Part shown: in pieces, positions 1-8,520 of the stretch
Layout: every line of letters starts with the position of its first letter
Numbering within the stretch: position 1 is the first letter of the stretch
NCBI RefSeq assembly: GCF_008123425.1
Contig: NZ_VSSS01000038.1
Coordinates: 159,264-223,263 of the forward strand
Origin: Bradyrhizobium rifense
GTDB taxonomy: Bacteria; Pseudomonadota; Alphaproteobacteria; Rhizobiales; Xanthobacteraceae
Direction: 5' to 3'
DNA: 64,000 nucleotides
Notes under the pieces: model-generated
Databases searched by the model: none
What the model was told of the DNA's origin: nothing
What the model saw: only the letters and a program-made list of their open reading frames with translations
Translations under genes and position numbers: made by a program

Positions 1-1426
1 AGGCGATAGCCCCCTGACGTCCCGCGATCGCATCGGCCTCTTGCTTGACGGGAAGCTGTATCCTTATCAAAGCTATCCCCATGTCACCGGGCACGTAGCA
101 TCCGCATACTGCGCCAGCTCGTTTGCCAAATCTGCACAATCTGCTTTCTGCTTGGTGTGGGACGGCTGCATGTTTCCACGCCTCTACTATGTCGAGCCTC
201 ACGGCATCCGTTTCATCGAATGCCTGTTTCCGATGATAGGTCACGCCTATGCGACGGCAGGACATCACTTTGGACCTTACAGGCGGGCGGACCGGACCAG
301 CTGGGATCTCGGTATAGCCGGCAAGCTGATGGCCTATATCGCGCTGGGATCGCCCGACGGAGATATCATCGAGACGTTTCAGGAACTCTATGAGGCGCAC
401 TTTGCCACGCAAGCTGACGGCGCTTGCCGTGAGCTTGCAGAAACCAACAGCTCAAGATCGCCACTTGAAGCTCTGCACGACTTCTTCGATGCGTGCGCAC
501 TGCGATTGACGGCCAAGCAAGCCGAAGACGTCCTTGCGTCATTTCACGTCTTTCTAGAGCGTCTGCTGGTTCGCACAATTTCCGGTGTTGTGCAGCGGCA
601 TTCGGATCTTGCGGGGGCGCGTAACCTCTGCATAGCCGGCGGCTGTGGCTTGAATATTAAGTGGAATAGTGCATTTCGTGGGACCGGCCTGTTCGATGTC
701 GTGTGGGTGCCGCCCTTTCCGAACGACAGCGGCTCAGCCATCGGTGCTGCTTGCTCTGCACTGGCGGCACAGCAAGGCTTTAAAGCTCTGGAATGGTCGG
801 TCTACAGTGGACCGGCCGTTCGTCCCAGCGAAGTCCCGCCCGAATGGGAGAGCGCGCCCTGCACAATGGGCGAACTTGCGGCAATTCTTGCGGGCGACAA
901 GCCCGTCGTCTTCCTTACTGGGCGCGCCGAGCTCGGACCACGAGCTTTGGGCGGCAGAAGCATACTCGCAGCTGCGACCTGGGAAGGAATGAAAGATCAT
1001 CTCAACGACATCAAACTTCGCGAGCATTTCAGGCCGGTAGCGCCGATATGCCTGGAGGATCGCGCGGCGGAGATTTTTAGCCCCGGAGTACCCGATCCGT
1101 ACATGCTGTTCGATCACCAGACGCGACCGGAATGGCGGGACAAAATTCCGGCCGTCGTGCATCTCGATGGATCTGCCCGCCTACAGACGGTTTCGAGAAC
1201 CTCTCCACATAAAGTGACCGAGCTTCTCATCGAGTACGAGAAGCTCACAGCCATTCCGCTGCTTTGCAATACCAGCGCCAATCTGCATGGACGCGGCTTC
1301 TTCCCGGATGCTGCCGCCGCGTGCGAGTGGGGACGCGTCGATCACGTATGGTGTGACGGCCTGCTTTGGACAAAAAGGCGCGCGACCCAGGAAGCGGCGC
1401 GAACAACGTCCGTCGCGATGGCGTAG
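1..1426 (+). CDS. nodU: NodU carbamoyltransferase, 5' end outside window
   Basis: The reading frame is open to the left edge of the window, so the N-terminus is missing; about 475 residues are present, against roughly 560-570 in full NodU proteins. NodU transfers a carbamoyl group from carbamoyl phosphate to the non-reducing glucosamine (O-6) of Nod factors in the cytoplasm. The visible part holds the end of the Kae1/TsaD-like domain and the C-terminal carbamoyltransferase domain, with the family signature GRAELGPRALGGRSIL near position 920-965 and a second conserved stretch with FRPVAPI near 1030. The same signature is present in NolO further downstream. The stop codon lies 3 bases before the nodI start, as in the nodABCSUIJ operon of bradyrhizobia. 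Its nod box promoter must lie left of the window. Confidence 0.93.
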   Translation, partial: GDSPLTSRDRIGLLLDGKLYPYQSYPHVTGHVASAYCASSFAKSAQSAFCLVWDGCMFPRLYYVEPHGIRFIECLFPMIGHAYATAGHHFGPYRRADRTSWDLGIAGKLMAYIALGSPDGDIIETFQELYEAHFATQADGACRELAETNSSRSPLEALHDFFDACALRLTAKQAEDVLASFHVFLERLLVRTISGVVQRHSDLAGARNLCIAGGCGLNIKWNSAFRGTGLFDVVWVPPFPNDSGSAIGAACSALAAQQGFKALEWSVYSGPAVRPSEVPPEWESAPCTMGELAAILAGDKPVVFLTGRAELGPRALGGRSILAAATWEGMKDHLNDIKLREHFRPVAPICLEDRAAEIFSPGVPDPYMLFDHQTRPEWRDKIPAVVHLDGSARLQTVSRTSPHKVTELLIEYEKLTAIPLLCNTSANLHGRGFFPDAAAACEWGRVDHVWCDGLLWTKRRATQEAARTTSVAMA

Positions 1427-1429
1427 CGA

Positions 1430-2344
1430 ATGTCAACCGCGGCAGTCGACCTTTTCGAGGTGAGCAAGTCCTACAACGACAGGGTCGTCGTGGACGCTCT
1501 TTCGTTTACGGTCTCGCCGGGAGAGTGTTTCGGTCTGCTGGGACCAAACGGCGCGGGTAAAAGCACGCTTGCGCGTTTGATCCTGGGTGTTGCGTCGCCC
1601 GACGCAGGTAAGATATGCGTGCTTGGCGAGCCGGTGCCGACACATGCGCGCTTGGCGCGCCGGGGTATCGGGGTTGTCCCACAATTTGACAACCTTGATC
1701 TTCAGCTCACGGTGCGCGAGAATTTGCTCGTTTTCGGTCGCTATTTCGCGATGAGCGCGGCCGAGGTCAAAGCGGTCACGCCGTCATTGCTCGAATTCGC
1801 CCGCCTGGAGAACAAGGCGGATGCCCGGGTGGGCCAACTGTCCGGTGGCATGAAGCGGCGCCTGACGCTGGCTCGTGCCCTCATTAATGACCCGCAGCTC
1901 TTGGTGCTTGATGAACCGACGACCGGCCTTGATCCGCACGGCCGTCACCTGATCTGGGAACGCTTGCGCGCGCTATTAGCGCGCGGCAAAACGATTCTTC
2001 TCACCACCCATTTCATGGAAGAGGCGGAACGGTTGTGCGATCGCCTGTGCGTGCTTGAGCACGGCCGTAAGATCGCCGAAGGCCGGCCTCACGCGCTGAT
2101 CGAGCAGCAGATCGGCTGCCAAGTCATCGAGATTTACGGTGGTAATCCGCATGAACTGCTGCCGCTGGTCAGACCCCAAGTGCAGCGCGCTGAGGTGAGC
2201 GGGGAGACGCTGTTCTGTTATGTCACGGATCCAGAACAGGTGCGCGTCCGGCTTGCCGACCGAACGGATCTCCGCCTTCTGCAGCGTCCTCCAAATCTGG
2301 AGGATGTCTTCTTACGGCTAACCGGGCGAGAGATGAAGGACTGA
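1430..2344 (+). CDS. nodI: NodI, ATPase of the Nod-factor ABC exporter
   Basis: This 304-residue ABC ATPase powers export of lipochitooligosaccharides together with the NodJ permease. The Walker A motif GPNGAGKST is at residues 38-46, the ABC signature LSGGMKRRL at 137-145, Walker B LLVLDEP at 157-163 and the switch histidine at 194, so all catalytic elements are present. Length agrees with NodI of bradyrhizobia (about 305). The ATG lies 3 bases after the nodU stop, and the nodJ ATG follows the nodI stop by 3 bases, so nodU, nodI and nodJ are translationally linked. General drug-exporter ATPases look similar; the position between nodU and nodJ settles the name. Confidence 0.96.
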   Translation: MSTAAVDLFEVSKSYNDRVVVDALSFTVSPGECFGLLGPNGAGKSTLARLILGVASPDAGKICVLGEPVPTHARLARRGIGVVPQFDNLDLQLTVRENLLVFGRYFAMSAAEVKAVTPSLLEFARLENKADARVGQLSGGMKRRLTLARALINDPQLLVLDEPTTGLDPHGRHLIWERLRALLARGKTILLTTHFMEEAERLCDRLCVLEHGRKIAEGRPHALIEQQIGCQVIEIYGGNPHELLPLVRPQVQRAEVSGETLFCYVTDPEQVRVRLADRTDLRLLQRPPNLEDVFLRLTGREMKD

Positions 2345-2347
2345 ACG

Positions 2348-3136
2348 ATGTGGCAACGTTTTGCGCCGGCCCTCCCTGCCAATCCATGGAACTGGATATC
2401 GGTATGGCGCCGCAATTTTCTGGTCTGGCGGAAAGTCGCTCTGGCTTCGATTCTTGGAAATCTGGCCGAGCCGATGAGCTCTCTGTTCGGTCTCGGTTTT
2501 GGCCTTGGAATGATCATAGGTGGCGTTGAGGGGACCTCATACATCTCGTTTCTGGCGGCTGGCATGGTCGCCGCAAGCGCGATGGTCTCCGCAACCTTCG
2601 AAACGATCTACGCGGCTTACGCGCGCATGCAGACAAACTGCACGTGGGACGCAGTACTCTGTACGCCCCTTACGCTCGGCGACATTGTTCTCGGTGAAGT
2701 GGCATGGGCAGCGAGCAAGGCCTTGCTTGCCGGGACGGCGATCACGATTGTTGCCGCCGGGCTGGGTTATGCGGAGTGGTCATCCATTCCCTACGCGCTA
2801 CCCGCCATCGCCCTCACCGGCGTTACGTTCGCGAGCCTCGCAATGGTCGTTTCAGCCCTTGCACCGAGCCACGACTATTTCATCTTCTACCAGTCACTCA
2901 TTCTCACGCCCATGATGTATTTGAGCGGGACGATCTTCCCAATGAGCCAGTTGCCAGGTTCATTTCAACGCATAGCGGCCTTGTTGCCGCTGACTCATTC
3001 GGTCGATCTTATTCGTCCGGCAATGCTCGGTCGGCCGATCGAGAGCGTCGGCTTACATGTGGGCGCACTCTTCATCTACGCAGCGCTTCCCTTCCTCATC
3101 GCGGCCGCGCTGCTTCGGCAACGCCTGATGCGGTGA
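2348..3136 (+). CDS. nodJ: NodJ, permease of the Nod-factor ABC exporter
   Basis: This 262-residue ABC-2 type inner-membrane permease has about six hydrophobic segments, with a long soluble N-terminus of some 40 residues. It forms the Nod-factor exporter with NodI, which is encoded immediately upstream. Family length (about 260) matches, and the ABC-2 stretch with the TPMMYLSGTIFP motif around residues 182-195 is intact. A gap of 185 bases separates it from nolO. In some bradyrhizobia the small gene nolM lies in this gap; I see no convincing coding frame for it here. Confidence 0.95.
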   Translation: MWQRFAPALPANPWNWISVWRRNFLVWRKVALASILGNLAEPMSSLFGLGFGLGMIIGGVEGTSYISFLAAGMVAASAMVSATFETIYAAYARMQTNCTWDAVLCTPLTLGDIVLGEVAWAASKALLAGTAITIVAAGLGYAEWSSIPYALPAIALTGVTFASLAMVVSALAPSHDYFIFYQSLILTPMMYLSGTIFPMSQLPGSFQRIAALLPLTHSVDLIRPAMLGRPIESVGLHVGALFIYAALPFLIAAALLRQRLMR

Positions 3137-3321
3137 GTGGAACAAGACCTAAGGGAAGCATCGCATGCGCGAGATCAGATATCGGGGTAACGGACTTCCG
3201 ATTCGCGTGCGACGCTTATGTGAGCCTCGGTACGCCAGCGAGGCCTGGTCGCCCCGCGGCGACGTGCGGCTTACTCGCCAAGCACGCGATAGGAAATAGG
3301 CCAACAGGCCTCTCAGGATGA

Positions 3322-5337
3322 ATGGAGAACAACATGCTGTGTCTAGGACTGAGTGGCGGGCTCGACAGGGTCTATGAAAACCCGCTTGAACTACCGAACA
3401 CGTTTCTGCACGACGGCGCCGCAGTACTTGTCAAGGACGGGCGCGTAATCGCTGCCGTCGAAGAGGAGCGCCTCAACCGGATCAAGCACTCGAATAAGCT
3501 CCCGAGCGGTGCGATCGAATACTGTCTTGCAGCTGGGGGTGTGGAGCTTCGCGACGTCGATCGTATTGCGTTCTACGCCACCGAACCCTATTGCAACGCG
3601 ATGCTCGAACGGCTGTTCATCTCTCAACCTGAGATCTCAATTCCGCTAGATGCCAATTTGCTATTACGGCACCTTCTGGCGGCGGAGTTCGGCACCGAAA
3701 TTGATCCCGCGCGGGTGTCATTCGTAGGCCACCATCAGGCCCATGCCGTGAGCGCTCTGGCGATGTCGGGTTTTGAAGAAAGCCTGGTCCTCGCGATCGA
3801 CGGTTGTGGCGACTTCCTCTCGGGTCTCTTGGCCGTCGGGTCGGGTACCGAAATGACCGAGCTTATGACGTTTCCAGAGAATAACTCTCTCGGACTGTTC
3901 TATCTGGAGACGATCCGATATCTTGGTTACGGCTTGTTCGACGAGTATAAGGTGATGGGACTGGCTCCTTACGGAGATCCCGCCCGCTATCGCGAGCTCT
4001 TTGCCCAATTCTACGAGCTCTCCGCAAACGGTGGCTACCGCGTTCACCTCGACCGGATCGGGCCGGCATTGCTGCGCAATATCGAGGTCCGGCGAAAGGG
4101 AATGCCGTTCACGCAACAGCATCAAGATGTGAGCGCATCGTTGCAGGAGGCGCTGGAGCGGATCGTGTTTCACATTCTTCGGCATTACCGTGAGTCGACC
4201 GGAATGAAACGGTTGTGCCTGGCTGGCGGGGTAGCCCACAACTGCACTCTCAACGGAAAGCTCCTGTATTCAGGCCTTTTCGAAGATATCTTCGTGCAGC
4301 CGGCTGCGCATGATGCCGGATGCGCATTGGGTGCGGCACTGATGGTATCGAACGAGGCCGGGCAGCCTGCGCCCCGCGAGCGACTCCAGGCGGTTTATTG
4401 GGGGCCAGATGTCGGCAGCGACGACAGCATCGAACAGGAACTGAAGCGATGGGCCGGACACCTGGAGATGGAACGGACGGCTGACGTCGCAACCAGAGCA
4501 GCCGAGTGGATCGCTGATGGTGCCGTGATCGGGTGGGTACAGGGCCGGTCCGAGTTCGGCCCTCGTGCGCTCGGCAACCGCAGTATTCTTGCGGATCCGA
4601 GGCCCGCCGCAAACAAGGAGCGGATTAACGCGATGGTCAAGAAGCGCGAGAGTTATCGACCATTTGCGCCATCGGTTCTGGAGGAGGATGCAGGCGCGTT
4701 CTTTGAGTTGCCGGATGGTCGCGCAGAATATCCCTTCATGAATTTCGTCGTTCGCGTGCGCGAATCCAAGCGTGCTTTGCTGGGGGCGATCACGCATATC
4801 GATGGTACGGCTCGGCTGCAAACGGTTTCCCGCACGAACAATGCCGCCTATTGGGAACTCATCAGTGCATTCAAGAGCCGGACTGGCGTTCCGATTCTGC
4901 TTAACACTTCATTCAACAACAATGCCGAACCGATCGTAGATTCCGTTGCCGATGCGATTACCGCGTTTTTGTCCACCGAGCTGGATGGTCTTGTGGTCGG
5001 GTCCTTCCTCGTCAAGAAGCGGGCAACAACGCTCGAAAGCTGGACCGCACTCGCTGTATCACTGCCGCCCCATGTATCTCTTTACCGGGTTCGCGCTCAT
5101 GCGGGCCGAGAACGTCAGGAGACAGTCTGCGAGATCCGCATGGGTCACTCCAGCCATGACAGCGTGCGCGTCTCGCATGACCTGTTCGACATGCTGATGC
5201 AAATTGAGAAGGAAGCCGTTCTTGCCGATCTTCTCGCAAGGGTCACCTCTGACAGGACTAGGCGCGAAGCTCTCGTGCACGAACTGCGCGGGCTCTGGGA
5301 TCAGCGCCGTATTCGGCTGCATCCTGCGCGGTCGTAA
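3322..5337 (+). CDS. nolO: NolO, Nod-factor carbamoyltransferase
   Basis: This 671-residue protein is a full-length member of the NodU/CmcH carbamoyltransferase family. The Kae1-like domain carries a metal-binding HxxxH (H137-H141 in GHHQAHA) and an aspartate at 160 (AIDGCGD). The C-terminal domain has the family signature GRSEFGPRALGNRSIL. NolO enzymes carbamoylate Nod factors at O-3 or O-4 of the terminal sugar, while NodU acts at O-6, so the strain probably makes differently carbamoylated signals. The ATG at 3322 was chosen because family homology starts at once (residue 5 onward); a second ATG 12 bases downstream (3334) is possible. The gene continues the nodUIJ cluster and is followed by nodZ. 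Confidence 0.93.
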   Translation: MENNMLCLGLSGGLDRVYENPLELPNTFLHDGAAVLVKDGRVIAAVEEERLNRIKHSNKLPSGAIEYCLAAGGVELRDVDRIAFYATEPYCNAMLERLFISQPEISIPLDANLLLRHLLAAEFGTEIDPARVSFVGHHQAHAVSALAMSGFEESLVLAIDGCGDFLSGLLAVGSGTEMTELMTFPENNSLGLFYLETIRYLGYGLFDEYKVMGLAPYGDPARYRELFAQFYELSANGGYRVHLDRIGPALLRNIEVRRKGMPFTQQHQDVSASLQEALERIVFHILRHYRESTGMKRLCLAGGVAHNCTLNGKLLYSGLFEDIFVQPAAHDAGCALGAALMVSNEAGQPAPRERLQAVYWGPDVGSDDSIEQELKRWAGHLEMERTADVATRAAEWIADGAVIGWVQGRSEFGPRALGNRSILADPRPAANKERINAMVKKRESYRPFAPSVLEEDAGAFFELPDGRAEYPFMNFVVRVRESKRALLGAITHIDGTARLQTVSRTNNAAYWELISAFKSRTGVPILLNTSFNNNAEPIVDSVADAITAFLSTELDGLVVGSFLVKKRATTLESWTALAVSLPPHVSLYRVRAHAGRERQETVCEIRMGHSSHDSVRVSHDLFDMLMQIEKEAVLADLLARVTSDRTRREALVHELRGLWDQRRIRLHPARS

Positions 5338-5532
5338 AAGGTGAGCAATGCGGAAGAGGGCTCCGTGGAAGGCTCTTGCATCACCTGCCAATCGCGGTGC
5401 CGTGGAGGATAGGCTTGCGGGTTGATCGCCTTGTGTTCTGGTGACCAGCGGTCGATTGGCGGGGACCGGAATCGCAGAAGAGTAGGTACGCCACACAAAA
5501 CTGATCTTGCGCAACGAGAAGGGTTTGATAAT

Positions 5533-6507
5533 TTGACAAAGGAACGCTTTGTTATTTCTCGGAGGCGTACCGGCTTTGGTGATTGCCTCTGGTCGCTGGC
5601 GTCAGCCTGGTCATACGCGCAGCGGACCGGGCGGACGCTCGTCATTGACTGGCGCGGTTCCTGTTACGTCGAGCAACCGTTCAGCAACGCCTTTCCGGTG
5701 TTCTTCGAGCCGGTTGAGGACATCGCTGGAGTGCCGGTGATTTGCGATGACCGGGTCAACCAGCTCTCGTTTCCCGGACCGTTCTTCCCGCGGTGGTGGA
5801 ATAGGCCATCGATCGACTGCATCAATCGCCCGGATGAGCAGATCTTCCGAGAACGGGACGAACTGACCGAGCTGTTCCAGTCAAGAGAAGATAACGAAGC
5901 CAACACCATTGTCTGTGACGCTTGCCTGATGTGGCGTTGCAGCGAGGAAGCCGAACGACTGATCTTTCGGAACATCAAACTCAGGCCTGAGATTCGAGCA
6001 CGGATCGACGCGCTCTATGAGGAACACTTTAGCGGCCATAGCATCATCGGCGTTCATGTTCGGCACGGCAATGGCGAAGATATCATGGAGCATGCGCCGT
6101 ACTGGGCCGATTCGGAGCTCGCCCTTCGTCAGGTCTGCACGGCAATCCGCAAAGCCAAGGCTTTGCCATATCCAAAGCCTGTAAAGGTCTTCCTGTGCAC
6201 GGACAGTGCACAGGTGCTCGAACACGTATCGGTTATGTTTCCCGATGTCTTCGCCATACCAAAACGTTTCCAGGCCGATCGGGCAGGGCCGTTGCATAGT
6301 GCGGAAATGGGAATTGAAGGTGGAGCTTCCGCTCTCGTCGACATGTATCTTCTTGCGCGATGCGCTACCGTGATCCGCTTTCCCCCAACCAGCGCCTTCA
6401 CGCGCTACGCCCGACTGCTCGTGCCACGCATTATTGAATTCGATCTGAGCAATCCGGAGCATCTGACCATGATCGATAACCCATACGAGCATTTCGCGGC
6501 TTCATGA
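5533..6507 (+). CDS. nodZ: NodZ, alpha-1,6-fucosyltransferase
   Basis: NodZ moves fucose from GDP-fucose to O-6 of the reducing-end N-acetylglucosamine of Nod factors (family GT23). Starting at the TTG codon at 5533 gives 324 residues, the known NodZ length, and the protein then opens with TKERFVISRRRTGFGDCLW, the expected NodZ start. An upstream extension (frame open from 5422) has no family resemblance. The donor-binding motif HVRHGNGED is at residues 175-183. The use of TTG with a weak ribosome site may keep expression low. NoeL and NolK, encoded at 14.2-16.3 kb, make the GDP-fucose it needs. Confidence 0.95.
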   Translation: MTKERFVISRRRTGFGDCLWSLASAWSYAQRTGRTLVIDWRGSCYVEQPFSNAFPVFFEPVEDIAGVPVICDDRVNQLSFPGPFFPRWWNRPSIDCINRPDEQIFRERDELTELFQSREDNEANTIVCDACLMWRCSEEAERLIFRNIKLRPEIRARIDALYEEHFSGHSIIGVHVRHGNGEDIMEHAPYWADSELALRQVCTAIRKAKALPYPKPVKVFLCTDSAQVLEHVSVMFPDVFAIPKRFQADRAGPLHSAEMGIEGGASALVDMYLLARCATVIRFPPTSAFTRYARLLVPRIIEFDLSNPEHLTMIDNPYEHFAAS

Positions 6508-7290
6508 AGTGCCGCGAGTCTGCTCGAGCCCGGGCAATGGTGGGCTAGATCATCTGCCTGATACTGCTGGTGTCGACACCATCGAGTTTCGTAACCTGTC
6601 GCAGAAACGGTGTATGACGGCTTCCGTCCGCAAGCGATTGGTGACCGGCGCACTATTACGGATGCGGTGCGGCTGGTCAGGCGAATGCCGGCGCAGCGTA
6701 GGCCAATGCCGGCAAGCGCCGGCGGCCTGCCCCGCAATGCTTCGGGCCGTCAGGTGTCGCGCGGAAGGTTATGGCTCGTCATCACCGGGCCCAAAGCGCC
6801 ATCGCTGCCAGACCTTGGTAAGCACGGCAACGCCGCTCTCGGCCGCCTGGGAAATCTAACGTAGCAGACGGTCACATCAGAATGTACCAGCACCAAGGAG
6901 GTACGTCCGCTAGATGGGTCGCCCCTGTGGACTATCCTTTTGCGGTCAGTGCGTTTTCTTGACGACGGCCGTGTTCAACCTGCGGTTTTCGAGTCCTTTC
7001 GGCTGTAGCTGATGAACAGCACGATCGCAGGCCATCGACAGCGGAACTGATTCGGATCTGCGCTCGCGATACAAGGGATGAAAATCTCGGACGAACTGGC
7101 CATTGGTCCTGATCTCCGCCAAGGACAGTTGATCTATCTCCGCCAACCCCAAATGAGCCACAGACCACCCGTGGAGTGCGACGCAGTCAGCTCGCCTGGA
7201 ATCACCAGGGTCTCGGCTCGAAGACGTAGCGCGCGCATTGGGCGGCTCGCCCGGGGAGCTCGACGACAAGCATTGCTGCGGCGTTGCTGC
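6508..7290. other. Region without recognisable gene between nodZ and fixR
   Basis: No frame here gives a protein I recognise; short open frames on both strands lack ribosome sites and family resemblance. The fixR control region begins at about 7290. Confidence 0.5.
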
Positions 7291-7306
7291 TGTCGAAAAG
7301 CAAACA
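7291..7306 (+). promoter_or_regulatory. NifA upstream activator site for fixR-nifA
   Basis: A perfect TGT-N10-ACA palindrome: TGT at 7291-7293 and ACA at 7304-7306. Its centre lies about 98 bases upstream of the start predicted from the -24/-12 element at 7371, a standard distance for NifA. In B. japonicum the fixR-nifA operon is autoactivated by NifA. Confidence 0.65.
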
Positions 7307-7370
7307 GGCCAGATGTTCGGAACCTGCCATTTGGGTCGCAACGGTTCGCCGCTTGTGCCCTGCATCGCTT

Positions 7371-7386
7371 TGGCCCGGATCCTGCA
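7371..7386 (+). promoter_or_regulatory. Probable sigma-54 (-24/-12) promoter of fixR-nifA
   Basis: TGGCCCGGATCCTGCA has GG and GC separated by exactly 10 bases. It departs from TGGYAYR-N4-TTGCW at two positions (C for A, CTGC for TTGC). It lies 58 bases before the fixR ATG with a NifA site 98 bases above the predicted start. B. japonicum fixR is known to have overlapping sigma-54 and housekeeping promoters; I did not try to locate the second one. Confidence 0.6.
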
Positions 7387-7443
7387 GCAGGTGCACATCC
7401 GAGGGAAGCGGACGGGAGCGGCGTGTGAATCTAGGTCTAGCAG

Positions 7444-8263
7444 ATGACAAAGCGGTCGCAGCTCAATCGCCGGAAACGGACCCTGACAGTCCAGTTCACG
7501 CTCGCGCCGGTCGAGCGGGCCGCCCGCTGCGTGACCCGAAGACGCTGGTATTGACGGGGCATCGCGCGGTATCGGTCGCGCCACCGGAAAATTGTTTTCG
7601 GAAGCCGGTTGGCTCGTCATTTCTTGCGCGCGCCAACCATTCGACGCGGCACGCTGCCCATGGGACTCAGAGGGCGGCAGCTATATCAAAGTCGACCTGA
7701 GCGACCATCGGACGCTGCCGCGCGTGATTGCCGAGATCAAGGAGTGCCTTGCCGGCGCACCGTTGCATGGACTGGTAAACAATGCCGGAAACTCACCAAA
7801 AACGCCGAACGGTGCCCGGCTGACGTCGCTGGCGACCTCAGTCGATACTTGGATGAGCGTGTTCACCTCAATCTAGTGGCGCCGATCCTGCTCGCTCAAG
7901 GTCTGTTCGATGAGCTGAAAGCGGCTTCAGGCGCGATTGTCAATGTGACTTCGATCGCCGGCTCGCGGGTGCATCCATTTGCACGCACGGCATATGCGAC
8001 TTCGAAAGCTGCGCTCGCTTATCTCACGCGAAATGGCGCACGATTACGCCTCACATGGCATTCGCGCAAATGGGGTCCCGCCCGGAGAAATCAAGACGGA
8101 CATTTTGTCGCCTGCCACGGAAGCACATCTTGTGCCAAAGATCCCACTTCGCCGAGTGGGTACACCCGAAGAGGTCGCCAAGGTCATTTTCTTCCTATGT
8201 TCAGATGCGGCAAGTTATGTCACTGGCGCCGAAGTCCCGATCGATGGCGGACAACACTTGTGA
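7444..8263 (+). pseudogene. fixR: fixR, short-chain dehydrogenase, frameshifted
   Basis: FixR is a short-chain dehydrogenase/reductase of unknown substrate encoded before nifA in bradyrhizobia. Here its coding content is spread over several frames. The ATG at 7444 opens the N-terminus (MTKRSQLNRRKRT). A shift near 7545 moves to the frame with GASRGIGRATGKLFSEAGW, the nucleotide-binding region. A further shift near 7870 leads to LNLVAPILLAQGLFDELK and the catalytic stretch with TAYATSKAAL (YxxxK). Another near 8035 leads to the C-terminus, which ends in VPIDGGQHL at 8263. At least three shifts make a functional protein unlikely. Because nifA is transcribed through fixR, the dead gene can still serve as leader. 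Confidence 0.85.
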
Positions 8264-8520
8264 TGAATTCGCCCTGGCGAAGCCCGGTTAATCTGAGCCT
8301 CATGGATAGAACTCATTTTGGCCGGGGCGAATCCGCGAGGGGAGTTGGAAGAATAACGCAGCAAATCTAGTCACTGTAGATGCTGCCGACGTGCCATGAA
8401 GAGGCGTCATCTCTCGCCCCGCCCTGAGAACCGGATGTCAGATCGAGGGGGCATGCAACACGGGTCCAACAGGTCCGATCAAGGTCATGGGAGGATCAAG
8501 AAAGAAACGGAGAAGTCGTT

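Noticed and set aside
8390..8406. Minus-strand TGGCACG with GC at the right spacing near 8391
   Set aside because: The -12 box reads CAGC instead of TTGC and no minus-strand gene lies downstream.
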